Source: an uncultured Acidimicrobiaceae bacterium
GTDB lineage: Bacteria > Actinomycetota > Acidimicrobiia > Acidimicrobiales > Ilumatobacteraceae
DNA: 36,573 nucleotides
Reading direction: 5' to 3'
Assembly: GCA_903919455.1 (NCBI GenBank)
Contig: CAIXIJ010000149.1
Coordinates: 1 to 36,573, forward strand
In this document: piece after piece, positions 15,366 through 23,504 of the stretch
How the letters are laid out: every line of letters begins with the position of its first letter
Numbering within the stretch: position 1 is the first letter of the stretch
Made by a program: the position numbers and the translations under genes
The notes under the pieces: generated by a model
The model's database searches: none
Seen by the model: the letters and a program-made list of their open reading frames with translations, nothing else
What the model was told of the DNA's origin: nothing

Positions 15366-16162
15366 GCACGGTGGCCGACTACTGGGACGAACTGGTCACC
15401 ACAGCGCTGTTGGGCACCGATCGGCGCGAACCGCCCGTCGCTCCGGTGGGGGGCCTCGGCGATCTGGCCGCCGATGCAGCCCTGCCCACGGCCTCGCAGC
15501 AGTTGCTGCAGCAGGTTGCGGCCACGGTGGCGGTGCGGCGAGCGGGCCTGCTGCCGGCAGCGCCGGTTGCGCTGCCTGCGCCGCCCGAGCCCGACCAGCG
15601 TCCGCCCACTCCGGCAGCGGCATCAGCCACGTGGCGGCGTGTGGTGGAGGACTGGGGGGTGCTGGAAGACGAGTGGGTGCTCGCCGTGCTGCGCCAGCAG
15701 TGGCGACTCTCGCCCGATCTGGTGCCGGCGTTGCTGGCCCGGCACCGCTCCGACGGCACGCGCCATGCGCGTGTGCGTCTGGCCGCAGGGCCGTTGGCCG
15801 ACTGGATGATCGACTGGTCGCCGCGCCTTGCGTGCGTGTCGAAACAGCGGGTGGTTCCCGAACTGCTTGCCGAACTGCCCGAACTGCCCATCACGCCCGA
15901 CCTCGTGTCGCTGCTGGCCGCGCCCGCCGACCGGGTGGTATCGGTGTTGTGCGACGGGCTCGCCACCGGACGCTTGGCCGTGGGTCTGCGGCCAATTCTG
16001 GTGAACCTCGTCGCTCGCGTGCAGCCGGTGGTGTTGCCAGCGCTGGCCGAGCACCTGCGGCGGCTCACTACCACCACGTCGAACTCGCTCGGCCTCGCCT
16101 ACTCACTGGCCGACCTTGCCCAACTTCGCCATCAGATGCTCACCGAACTGGAGCCCGCATGA
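15362..16162 (+). CDS. DUF5691 family protein
   Basis: A 266-residue, Leu/Ala/Pro-rich, predominantly helical protein that I assign to DUF5691 from its opening (WDELVTTALLGTDRREPP) and its place between SWIM and MoxR genes. No catalytic or metal motif is visible; helical repeats suggest a scaffold. GTG 15362 overlaps the SWIM stop (GTGA) and its own stop overlaps the ATPase start (ATGA), so it is translated as part of a coupled chain. Biochemical role unknown. Confidence 0.75.
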   Translation: MSTVADYWDELVTTALLGTDRREPPVAPVGGLGDLAADAALPTASQQLLQQVAATVAVRRAGLLPAAPVALPAPPEPDQRPPTPAAASATWRRVVEDWGVLEDEWVLAVLRQQWRLSPDLVPALLARHRSDGTRHARVRLAAGPLADWMIDWSPRLACVSKQRVVPELLAELPELPITPDLVSLLAAPADRVVSVLCDGLATGRLAVGLRPILVNLVARVQPVVLPALAEHLRRLTTTTSNSLGLAYSLADLAQLRHQMLTELEPA

Positions 16163-17244
16163 CCCAGCCCGCCACCGTATTGCGCCCGCACGCCGAGCAG
16201 GAGTTCGCCCATGAACTTGCTGCCATCGCCGCAGTCGACGAACGCGAACGCCCGCCGAGCTGGCGTCTGTCGCCCTGGGCGGTGGTCACGTATGTGCTCG
16301 GCGGCACCCTGTCCGACGGCACCGTCATCACGCCGAAGTACGTGGGCCAGCGTCGGCTGGTGGAGATCGCCGTGGCCACACTCGCCACCGACCGGGCACT
16401 GCTGCTGTTGGGCGTGCCGGGCACGGCCAAAACCTGGCTCAGCGAACACCTTGCCGCCGCCATCAGCCTCGACTCCACCCTGCTGGTGCAGGGCACGGCT
16501 GGCACCACCGAAGAGCAACTGCGCTACGGCTGGAACTACGCCCGTCTACTGGCCGAGGGCCCATCGCCCGCCGCGCTGGTGCCCAGCCCCGTGTATCGGG
16601 CGATGGAGCGCGGCTCCATCGTGCGGGTGGAGGAACTCACGCGCATGTCGGGCGACGTGCAGGATGCGCTGGTCACCGTGCTCAGCGAGAAGACGTTGCC
16701 ATTGCCCGAACTCGGCGGCGAGGTGCAGGCGGTGCCCGGCTTCAACCTCATTGCCACGGCAAACGATCGCGACCGCGGCGTGAACGACCTGTCGGCGGCA
16801 TTGCGTCGCCGGTTCAACACCGTGGTGCTGCCGCTGCCTGCCGACGCGGAGGAAGAGGTGGCCATCGTCGAGCGTCGTGTGGCCGAATTGGGTGTGGCAC
16901 TGCGCCTGCCCAGCGTGCCAGCCTCCGACCAGGAAATCCGGCGCGTGGTCACGGTGTTCCGCGAGTTGCGCAGCGGCGCCACGGCCGACGGGCGAGTGAG
17001 CCTGAAGGTGCCCAGCGGTTCGCTCAGCACCGCCGAGGCCATCAGTGTGGTTACCAACGGCGTGGCGCTGGCGGCGCACTTCGGCAACGGCACGCTCAGC
17101 GCTGCCGATGTGGCGGCGGGCATCATCGGTGCCGTCGTGAAAGACCCCGTGCACGACTCGGTGGCGTGGCGCGAGTACCTCGAGGCCGTGGTGCGCGACC
17201 GTGCTGGCTGGGACGACTTCTACGAGGCGTGCCGCGCGCTGTGA
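16159..17244 (+). CDS. MoxR-family AAA+ ATPase
   Basis: A 361-residue AAA+ ATPase. Walker A GVPGTAKT is at 85-92, sensor 1 TAND at 200-203 and the arginine finger in ALRRRFN (about 216-219). The Walker B region reads IVRVEEL, with Glu where the usual Asp-Glu pair begins. MoxR ATPases act with VWA-domain partners to insert metals or remodel proteins. Its length nearly equals that of E. coli YehL (about 362 residues), and the flanking genes match the same cluster. It overlaps both neighbours by 4 nt. Confidence 0.92.
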   Translation: MTQPATVLRPHAEQEFAHELAAIAAVDERERPPSWRLSPWAVVTYVLGGTLSDGTVITPKYVGQRRLVEIAVATLATDRALLLLGVPGTAKTWLSEHLAAAISLDSTLLVQGTAGTTEEQLRYGWNYARLLAEGPSPAALVPSPVYRAMERGSIVRVEELTRMSGDVQDALVTVLSEKTLPLPELGGEVQAVPGFNLIATANDRDRGVNDLSAALRRRFNTVVLPLPADAEEEVAIVERRVAELGVALRLPSVPASDQEIRRVVTVFRELRSGATADGRVSLKVPSGSLSTAEAISVVTNGVALAAHFGNGTLSAADVAAGIIGAVVKDPVHDSVAWREYLEAVVRDRAGWDDFYEACRAL

Positions 17245-19430
17245 GCGAGGTGAGGCTGCTGGGCATTCGCCATCACGGCCCGGGCTCGGCCCGGTCGGTG
17301 GTACGCGCCCTGCAGGCCTTTCAACCGTCGGTGGTGTTGGTGGAGTTGCCCGCCGATTGCGAGCGGGCGCTCGACTGGGTGGGGCACGAGCAACTCCAAC
17401 CCCCCATCGCGCTCCTCGGGCACGTGGCCGATCAGCCGCAGCGGGCCGCGTTCCTGCCGTTCGCTTCGTTCAGCCCGGAGTGGCAGGCCTTCACATGGGC
17501 GCAACAGCACGGTGTGCCCGTGCGGGCGATGGATCTTCCACTGGCGCATTCACTCATCGACGTGCGCGACGACATGCTGCAGTTGGCCGTGCCGCCGGTC
17601 GACGACCCGCTCGGCTCGCTGGCCGCAGCGGCGGGCGACCCCGACCCCGAACGCTGGTGGGACGACGTCATCGAGCATCGTGGCGATGGCGAGCCAGCGT
17701 TCGAGGCTGTCGCCGAAGCCATGGCAGCGGTACGCGGGAGCGGTGAGGCCGCGTCGGTGCGCGAGGCGCAGCGCGAGGCCCATATGCGCAAGGTGCTACG
17801 CGCCGCCGAGGCAGAGGGGCACGAGCGAATCGCCGTGGTGTGCGGTGCATGGCACGTACCGGCGTTGCAGGCGCCACTGCCCTCTGCCAAGGCCGATGCC
17901 GCCACGCTGCGCGGGCTGCCGAAGGTGAAGGTGGCGGTCAGCTGGGTGCCCTGGACCCACCGTCGGCTCGCCAGCACCACGGGCTATGGCGCCGGGGTGC
18001 GCAGCCCCGGCTGGTACGACCACGTGTTCCGTCACCCCGGGCCTGCGGGCGTCAGCGTGTGGTTCGTGCAGGCGGCCCGCCTGTTGCGCGACCGCGGCAT
18101 GTCGGCGTCGCCCGACCACCTCATCGCCGCCACCCGGGCCGCCGCTGCGCTCGCTGCCTTGCGCGACCGCCCGCGTCCCGGCCTCGCCGAGGTGCTCGAT
18201 GCCGCCGACACGGTGATGGCCGGTTCCACGGGGCTGGCCCTCATCGAACGCGAACTCATCGTCGGCGATGCCATCGGTGAAGTACCCGATGATGCGCCCC
18301 AGGTGCCGCTGGCACGCGACCTCGCAGCCCAGCAGCGTGCCGTGCGTCTGAAGCCCACCGCCGATGTGAAGTTGTTGGAACTCGACGTGCGCACGCCCAA
18401 CGCCCGCAACCGCTCGGTGCTGCTGCACCGGCTGGCAGCGCTCGGCGTGCCGTGGGGCACGGTGGAGGAAGGTCGCGGCTCCAGCGGCACGTTCCGCGAG
18501 ACCTGGCAGCTCTGCTGGGAGCCCGAACTCACCATCCGGCTCATCGAACTCTCTGCCCATGGCACCACGGTGCGCGCCGCGGCCGCTCATCGCCTGCTGG
18601 AACTTGCCGAGGGCGCTACTGCGTTGGCCGATCTGGTGCGGGTGCTCGACCAGGCGTTGCTGGCCGACCTTCCTGAGGTGGTGCAGCCGGTGGTGGGCAT
18701 GGTGGAGGCACATGCGGCCCACGACCCCGATGTGGTGCAGGTCATCGACACGCTCGGCCCACTGGCGCGGGCGATGCGCTACGGCGACGTGCGTGGTACG
18801 GATGCCTCGTCGTTGCGGCGGGTGTTCGACGGTCTGGTGGTGCGCGTGTTGGCCGGCACCGTGGTGGCGTGTCGCTCGCTCGCCCCGGAGGCAGCGGCTG
18901 CGATGGTCGAGCGACTGGCAGCGGTGCAGCACGCACTGGGGCTGGTCGACCATCCGGCGCGCCGGGCTGAGTGGCCCGCCGTGCTGGCCCTCGCGGCCGA
19001 GCGGTCCGACGTGCACGGCCTCGTGCAGGGTCGGGCGGCGCGCCTGCTGCACGACGGCGGTGCATGGAACCGGGCACGCGTGAGCACCCGTCTGTCGCGC
19101 GCGCTGTCGGTGGGCGCCACGCCGGCGCACGGGGCGGCGTTCGTAGAGGGCTTCCTGGCCGGCAGCGGCACCGTGCTGGTGCACGACAGCGAACTGTTGG
19201 AGGTCATCGATACGTGGGTGTCGGGGCTCACCGCCGATTCGTTCGATGCCACCATGCCGCTGCTGCGCCGCACGTTCGGTGGGTTCGAACCAGCCGAACG
19301 GCGCCAGCTCGGTTTGCTGCTGGCCGACGAAGCCCCCGCGCGAGGTACCGGTTTCGGCGACGAGGTGCATCCCGAGCGCGCCAACGCCGCGCTGGCCACG
19401 GTGCGGCAACTGCTGGGGGTGGTGTCGTGA
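17241..19430 (+). CDS. DUF5682 family protein (YehM-like), possible TIKI/ChaN-like fold at N-terminus
   Basis: A 729-residue protein. The first ~210 residues begin RLLGIRHHGPGSARSV (H11, H12), continue with VVLVELPADCERAL (E35) and reach AVVCGAWHVPAL (G202-A-W-H205). A His near the start, an Glu after a buried strand and a late GAxH are also seen in TIKI/TraB/ChaN-like hydrolases, so a metal-dependent hydrolase is possible, but that is inference. The remaining ~500 residues are helical and Leu/Ala-rich. Size and context resemble E. coli YehM (about 759 residues). GTG 17241 overlaps the ATPase stop and its TGA overlaps the VWA gene start. Confidence 0.8.
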   Translation: MSEVRLLGIRHHGPGSARSVVRALQAFQPSVVLVELPADCERALDWVGHEQLQPPIALLGHVADQPQRAAFLPFASFSPEWQAFTWAQQHGVPVRAMDLPLAHSLIDVRDDMLQLAVPPVDDPLGSLAAAAGDPDPERWWDDVIEHRGDGEPAFEAVAEAMAAVRGSGEAASVREAQREAHMRKVLRAAEAEGHERIAVVCGAWHVPALQAPLPSAKADAATLRGLPKVKVAVSWVPWTHRRLASTTGYGAGVRSPGWYDHVFRHPGPAGVSVWFVQAARLLRDRGMSASPDHLIAATRAAAALAALRDRPRPGLAEVLDAADTVMAGSTGLALIERELIVGDAIGEVPDDAPQVPLARDLAAQQRAVRLKPTADVKLLELDVRTPNARNRSVLLHRLAALGVPWGTVEEGRGSSGTFRETWQLCWEPELTIRLIELSAHGTTVRAAAAHRLLELAEGATALADLVRVLDQALLADLPEVVQPVVGMVEAHAAHDPDVVQVIDTLGPLARAMRYGDVRGTDASSLRRVFDGLVVRVLAGTVVACRSLAPEAAAAMVERLAAVQHALGLVDHPARRAEWPAVLALAAERSDVHGLVQGRAARLLHDGGAWNRARVSTRLSRALSVGATPAHGAAFVEGFLAGSGTVLVHDSELLEVIDTWVSGLTADSFDATMPLLRRTFGGFEPAERRQLGLLLADEAPARGTGFGDEVHPERANAALATVRQLLGVVS

Positions 19431-20641
19431 GCGATCCTCAGGCACGGGTGAGTCCGGCCGAGCGCAGCCGCCGCTGGCGGATGCTGCTGGGTGGCACGGG
19501 CGACGATGGTGAGGGTGGCGGGGGAGTGATGGCCGCTGCACTGGAGGGCAACGACGTGCGCATCGACGCCGCACTGGCCGCCGTGTACGACACCAAGGAG
19601 GGCACCCGCCGCGCCGGCGGGCGAGCCGGTGGTCTCGGCAAGTCGGCACCCGCCGTGGCCCGGTGGTTGGGCGACATTCGCCGCTACTTCCCGGCACCGG
19701 TGGTGCAGGTTCTGCAACGCGACGCCATCGACCGGCTGCAGTTGCGTCAGTTACTGCTCGAGCCCGAGATGTTGCAGGCGGTGGAGGCCGATCTACACCT
19801 AGTGACGCTGCTCGTGGAGCTCAACAAACTGTTACCCGATGCCACCCGGGCCAGTGCCCGCCATGTGGTGGCCACGGTGGTCGAGCAGCTCGAGCGGCAG
19901 TTCTCGTCGCGAACCAAGCAGGCGGTGCACGGCGCGCTGGCTCGGTCGCAACGCACCCGTCGGCCCCGGCATGCCGACATCGACTGGGGTCGAACCATCC
20001 AGGCCAACCTGCAGCACTACCTGCCGCAGTACGGCACCGTGGTGCCCGAACGTCTCGTGGGCTACGGCCGTCGTCAGCGCAGCCTGGCCCGCGATGTCAT
20101 CGTGGCCATCGACCAGTCGGGCAGCATGGCTGACAGCGTGGTGTATGCGGCCGTGTTCGGTGCCGTGCTGGCATCCATGCCGGCGCTCAGCACGCACGTG
20201 GTGGCGTTCGACACGGCGGTCGTCGATCTCACGCCGGTGCTGCACGACCCGGTGGATGTGTTGTTCGGCGTGCAGTTGGGTGGCGGCACCGACATCGCGC
20301 AGGCGGTGGGCTACTGCCAGTCGCTGGTCACCCGACCCGCCGAGACGCTGCTCGTGTTGGTCACCGACCTGTTCGAGGGTGGCAACAGCGCGCTGCTGCA
20401 CGACCGGGTGGCCATGTTGCGTCAGTCGGGCGTCACGGTGCTGGTGCTGCTGGCGCTCAGCGACGAGGGTGCGCCCGCCTACGACCGCCATGAGGCGGCG
20501 GCACTCGCTGCGCTCGGGGTGCCCTCCATGGCGTGCACACCCGATGTGTTTCCCGATCTGCTTGCCGCAGCGTTGGAGGGCCACGACCTCGCTCGTTGGG
20601 CGAACGAGCACGGCCTGCACACCGCTGCGGCGCCCACCTGA
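19427..20641 (+). CDS. VWA-domain protein (YehP-like), partner of the MoxR ATPase
   Basis: A 404-residue protein. A basic, Gly-rich helical N-terminal half (about 1-215) precedes a von Willebrand A domain (about 222-400). The metal-ion-dependent adhesion site is intact: D229-Q-S231-G-S233, LGGGTDIAQAV with the Thr ligand, and VLVTDLFEGG with the last Asp. VWA domains bind partner proteins through this metal and are standard MoxR partners. GTG 19427 overlaps the DUF5682 stop (GTGA). It ends the five-gene operon. Confidence 0.9.
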   Translation: MSDPQARVSPAERSRRWRMLLGGTGDDGEGGGGVMAAALEGNDVRIDAALAAVYDTKEGTRRAGGRAGGLGKSAPAVARWLGDIRRYFPAPVVQVLQRDAIDRLQLRQLLLEPEMLQAVEADLHLVTLLVELNKLLPDATRASARHVVATVVEQLERQFSSRTKQAVHGALARSQRTRRPRHADIDWGRTIQANLQHYLPQYGTVVPERLVGYGRRQRSLARDVIVAIDQSGSMADSVVYAAVFGAVLASMPALSTHVVAFDTAVVDLTPVLHDPVDVLFGVQLGGGTDIAQAVGYCQSLVTRPAETLLVLVTDLFEGGNSALLHDRVAMLRQSGVTVLVLLALSDEGAPAYDRHEAAALAALGVPSMACTPDVFPDLLAAALEGHDLARWANEHGLHTAAAPT

Positions 20642-20648
20642 CGCGGGC

Positions 20649-20662
20649 TACAGTCCCGAGCC
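20649..20662 (+). promoter_or_regulatory. Leaderless promoter of the small membrane protein
   Basis: TACAGT (20649-20654) lies 8 nt before ATG 20663, immediately after the VWA stop. It suggests the membrane protein has its own transcript. Confidence 0.5.
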
Positions 20663-21115
20663 ATGGACCCGCTGTACGGCCCACCCGCTGCACCCGATCG
20701 TCCAACGCGGCGAGCATTCCCCACGGTCGGTCTGGCAACGGCGGTCACCGTGCTGGGCGGGCTGTTGGCGGTCGGGTCGGTGTTCAGCGCGTGGCTCACC
20801 ACGTCGAACACGGGTTACTACGGCTTCGTGCAGGTCGTCAGCGACGGCCCCTCGCCCGACATCACGTTCTCCGACCGAGCGCAGGTGTTCCTGCAGAACG
20901 TGACGGCCAACTTGGCGTGGTCGCTGCTCGTGGTGGCCGCAGGTCTGGCCGTGCGGGCCATCGCCACTCGGCCGGCCGCAGTGGTGCTGCCTCCGCCGCC
21001 GCCAGTGCCGTCGCTACCTGAGTCGCCTGTGGAGCTGCCCGAGCGAGCGGCTGCGCCGCTCACTCAGGTGGTGCTGTTGGAACCCGGCGCCGACGACGCC
21101 ATCTGGCGCCGCTAA
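20663..21115 (+). CDS. Small membrane protein of unknown function
   Basis: A 150-residue protein with two predicted transmembrane helices (about 23-45 and 84-101), a 40-residue polar loop between them, a Pro-rich N-terminus and a Pro-rich cytoplasm-like tail (PPPPPVPSLPESPVELPE). The first helix (GLATAVTVLGGLLAVGSVFSA) and short loop resemble small actinobacterial integral proteins of no known role. It lies 21 bp after the VWA gene and converges on the acyl-CoA dehydrogenase gene across a repeat region. Confidence 0.7.
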   Translation: MDPLYGPPAAPDRPTRRAFPTVGLATAVTVLGGLLAVGSVFSAWLTTSNTGYYGFVQVVSDGPSPDITFSDRAQVFLQNVTANLAWSLLVVAAGLAVRAIATRPAAVVLPPPPPVPSLPESPVELPERAAAPLTQVVLLEPGADDAIWRR

Positions 21116-21172
21116 CCATCCGAGTCGCACGTCGCCATCCGAGTCGCACGCCGCCATCCGAGTCGCACGTAA
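21116..21172. repeat. Three tandem 19-bp direct repeats
   Basis: Units at 21116-21134, 21135-21153 and 21154-21172 share CCATCCGAGTCGCACG and differ only in the last three bases (TCG, CCG, TAA). A fourth partial unit (CCATCCGAGTC, 21173-21183) merges into the hairpin that follows. The array begins immediately after the membrane protein's TAA. Confidence 0.9.
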
Positions 21173-21221
21173 CCATCCGAGTCTGGACTCGCATACGGGA
21201 TGCGAGTCCAGACTCGGATGG
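21173..21221. repeat. Perfect 22-bp inverted repeat, candidate bidirectional terminator
   Basis: Arms 21173-21194 and 21200-21221 are perfectly complementary around a 5-nt loop (ACGGG). The hairpin starts 13 nt past the acyl-CoA dehydrogenase stop (leftward) and 57 nt past the membrane protein stop (rightward), between convergent genes. It could end both transcripts without a T-tract, but the exact arm identity and its fusion to the 19-bp repeats also suggest a dispersed or mobile repeat. Confidence 0.9.
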
Positions 21222-21233
21222 GGTGCGAACAGT

Positions 21234-22499
21234 TCAGTTCTTCTGGGTGCCGACCTTGAGGTCCTTGAACGGCGACGTGCTGTCGATGCCCAGATCCTTC
21301 GGGAGGCCGAGCACGCGCTCGCCCACGATGTTGCGCATCACTTCGTCGGAGCCGCCGGCGATGCGGCCGCCGGGGGTTCCGAGGATGAGCTGGTTCCAGG
21401 CATAGGTGCCCCACTCGCCGGAATCGGCGACGAGCTTCACGCCGAGGACCTTCGATACGAAGTCGCACAGGCGCAGCGAGTTCAGGGTGCCGGCGAGCTT
21501 GGCGATGCTCATCTCGGGCCCGGGCAGCTGGCCGGCCTTGATCTTGTCCATCGCCCGCTGGTTGTTGTAGCCGGCGACCTTGCTGTGGATGAGCAGGTTG
21601 GCGAGTTCGTTGCGCACCAGCGGGTCGGTGTCGAGGCCGTAGTGGCGCACCATCTCGATGACCCGCTGGTACATGTTCACGCCACCACCGCCGCCGCCGC
21701 CCGCACCGATGGCGGCGCGCTCGTTCATGAGGGTGGTGAGGGCCACGTTCCAGCCGTTGTTCACGTCGCCGAGGCGGTGGTCGTCGGGGACGCGCACCTC
21801 GTTGAAGAACACCTCGTTGAAGCTGGCGCCGCCGGTCATCTGACGCAGCGGACGCACCTCCACGCCGGGAGCGTGCATGTCGACGATGAAGCCGGTGAGG
21901 CCCTTGTGCTTGGGCATGTCGGCGTCGGTGCGGGCGATGATCTCGCCGAGGTCGCTGAACTGGGCGCCGGTGGTCCACACCTTCTGGCCGGTGATGATCC
22001 ACTCTTCGCCGTCGCGCACGGCCTTGGTCTGCAGGCTGGCCAGGTCGCTACCGGCGCCGGGCTCGCTGAAGAGCTGGCAGCCGATGATGTCGGCGCGGTA
22101 CATCTTCTGGAGGTACAGCTCCTTCGCCAGCGCCGAACCGTGGGCGAGGATGGTGGGGGCCACCATGCCGAGGCCGATGGTGAAGGCACCCTGGTTGGCC
22201 ACCTCGTACTGGGCCTCGAGGCGCTGGTAGGTGCGCTCGTGGGCGGTGGTGAGGCCGGCGCCGCCGTATTCGGTGGGGCCGGTGATCCAGCCGAAGCCTG
22301 CGTCGAACTTGGCCTGGCGCCATGCGCAGGCCTGGGCGACGTCGCGGGTCTCCTGGTCCTTGTCCTTCTCCTCGAACATGGCGACCTTGTCGGTGCCCTC
22401 GCCCCACACGAACTTCTTGTCGGTCTCCTTGCGGGAGGCGTTCGCCTCGAGGAATGTGCGTGCCGAGTTCTCGAACTCTTCCAAGGTGATGTCAGCCAT
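21234..22499 (-). CDS. Acyl-CoA dehydrogenase family protein
   Basis: A 421-residue flavoprotein that would oxidise acyl-CoA thioesters to enoyl-CoA. The N-terminal helical domain, the FAD-site strand SEPGAGSDLASLQT, the WTTGAQFSDLGEIIARTD segment and the C-terminal GRIAGGSDEVMRNIVGERVLGLPKD signature are all present. The poly-Gly stretch IGAGGGGGGGVNMYQ in the C-terminal domain is an oddity. The substrate (fatty, branched or steroid acyl chain) cannot be assigned. ATG 22499 is chosen over an upstream in-frame start because TACGGT lies 8 nt before it. It is divergent from the carbamoylase operon. Confidence 0.93.
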   Translation of the reverse strand: MADITLEEFENSARTFLEANASRKETDKKFVWGEGTDKVAMFEEKDKDQETRDVAQACAWRQAKFDAGFGWITGPTEYGGAGLTTAHERTYQRLEAQYEVANQGAFTIGLGMVAPTILAHGSALAKELYLQKMYRADIIGCQLFSEPGAGSDLASLQTKAVRDGEEWIITGQKVWTTGAQFSDLGEIIARTDADMPKHKGLTGFIVDMHAPGVEVRPLRQMTGGASFNEVFFNEVRVPDDHRLGDVNNGWNVALTTLMNERAAIGAGGGGGGGVNMYQRVIEMVRHYGLDTDPLVRNELANLLIHSKVAGYNNQRAMDKIKAGQLPGPEMSIAKLAGTLNSLRLCDFVSKVLGVKLVADSGEWGTYAWNQLILGTPGGRIAGGSDEVMRNIVGERVLGLPKDLGIDSTSPFKDLKVGTQKN

Positions 22500-22513
22500 G
22501 GTGGCGAACCGTA
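22500..22513 (-). promoter_or_regulatory. Leaderless promoter of the acyl-CoA dehydrogenase gene
   Basis: On the minus strand TACGGT (22513-22508) is 8 nt before ATG 22499. Confidence 0.55.
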
Positions 22514-22564
22514 GTGGGGAGTGCTTCCAATGGTCGATCCGAGCGTGCAAGCCCGCTCAGCCAT

Positions 22565-22577
22565 TAACATTTTGTAA
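22565..22577 (+). promoter_or_regulatory. Leaderless promoter of the carbamoylase-Mo hydroxylase-SsnA operon
   Basis: TAACAT (22565-22570) is 7 nt before ATG 22578. The stretch from TTAACAT to TTTGTAAATG is the most AT-rich non-coding segment nearby, consistent with a strong melting region. Confidence 0.6.
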
Positions 22578-23504
22578 ATGGCCCGATACCTCACCGTCGC
22601 TGCCGCCCAGATGGGCCCCGTGCAGAAGGACCACACCCGCGAGCAGGTGGTTCAGCGCCTCGTCGCGATGCTGCAGCAGGCACACGCGATGGGCGCGGAG
22701 TTGGTGGTGTTCCCCGAACTGGCGCTCACGACGTTCTTCCCGCGTTGGTTCGTCGACGACATCACCGAAGCCGACCACTGGTACGAGCGCAGCATGCCGA
22801 ATGCCGCCACGCAGCCGCTGTTCGACGAAGCCAAACGGCTGAGCGTGGGTTTTTGCCTCGGCTATGCGCTCATCGACGAAGCGGGTCATCGCTGGAACGT
22901 GCAGACACTGGTGGAGCGCGATGGCAGCATCGTGGCCACCTACAAGAAGACCCACATCCCCGGTCACGAGCATCACGAACCGGGCCGGCCGTTCCAGCAC
23001 GCCGAGCGCTATTACTTCGAGCCCAGCCCCGACGGCTTCGGCGTGTGGCGAGCGTTCGGTGGCATTGTCGGCATGGCCATCTGCAACGACCGCCGCTGGC
23101 CCGAGACGTATCGGGTGATGGGGCTACAGGGCGTGGAGATGGTGCTCATCGGCTACAACACGCCAATCCACTACGTGCCCGACCCCAGCCAAGACATCTT
23201 GCAGGGCTTCCACAACTCGCTGGTCATGCAGAGCGGCGCCTACCAAAACGGCACCTGGGTGGTCGGGGTGGCCAAGGGCGGCGTGGAGGAAGGCGTGGAT
23301 TCGCTGGGCCAGAGCGTCATCGTGGCGCCCAGCGGTCAGATCGTGGCGCAGGCGCTCACCACCGACGACGAAGTGATCGTGGCTCGTTGCGACCTCGACT
23401 GGTGTCAGCGTTACAAGGGCACGCTGTTCGACTTCGACCGGTATCGCCGTCCCGAGGTGTACGGCCGCATCACGTCGCAGCGCGGCGTGGAGTTGCCGCA
23501 ATGA
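22578..23504 (+). CDS. N-carbamoyl-D-amino-acid hydrolase (nitrilase superfamily)
   Basis: A 308-residue carbon-nitrogen hydrolase very close in pattern to Agrobacterium D-carbamoylase (304 residues). The catalytic triad is E47 (VVFPELALTTFFPRW), K124 (YKKTHIPGH) and C169 (MAICNDRRWPE), matching E47-K127-C172 of that enzyme. IGYNTPIH and MQSGAYQNGTW are also shared. It would release an amino acid, ammonia and CO2 from N-carbamoyl substrates, products of hydantoin or ring opening. Its stop overlaps the Mo hydroxylase start (ATGA), which ties it to oxidation of N-heterocycles. Confidence 0.9.
   Translation: MARYLTVAAAQMGPVQKDHTREQVVQRLVAMLQQAHAMGAELVVFPELALTTFFPRWFVDDITEADHWYERSMPNAATQPLFDEAKRLSVGFCLGYALIDEAGHRWNVQTLVERDGSIVATYKKTHIPGHEHHEPGRPFQHAERYYFEPSPDGFGVWRAFGGIVGMAICNDRRWPETYRVMGLQGVEMVLIGYNTPIHYVPDPSQDILQGFHNSLVMQSGAYQNGTWVVGVAKGGVEEGVDSLGQSVIVAPSGQIVAQALTTDDEVIVARCDLDWCQRYKGTLFDFDRYRRPEVYGRITSQRGVELPQ

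Noticed and set aside
17796-19697. 633-codon open frame on the minus strand opposite DUF5682
   Set aside because: Composition (Arg/His-rich), lack of motifs and the well-supported coupled operon on the plus strand make it a shadow.
21116-21221. Possible CRISPR-like array
   Set aside because: Period is 19 bp with no variable spacers, and only three full units; the hairpin continues the same sequence. No cas genes are present.
22500-22577. Shared operator for the acyl-CoA dehydrogenase and carbamoylase operons
   Set aside because: Only the two -10 hexamers stand out in the 78-bp divergent region; no convincing dyad is present.
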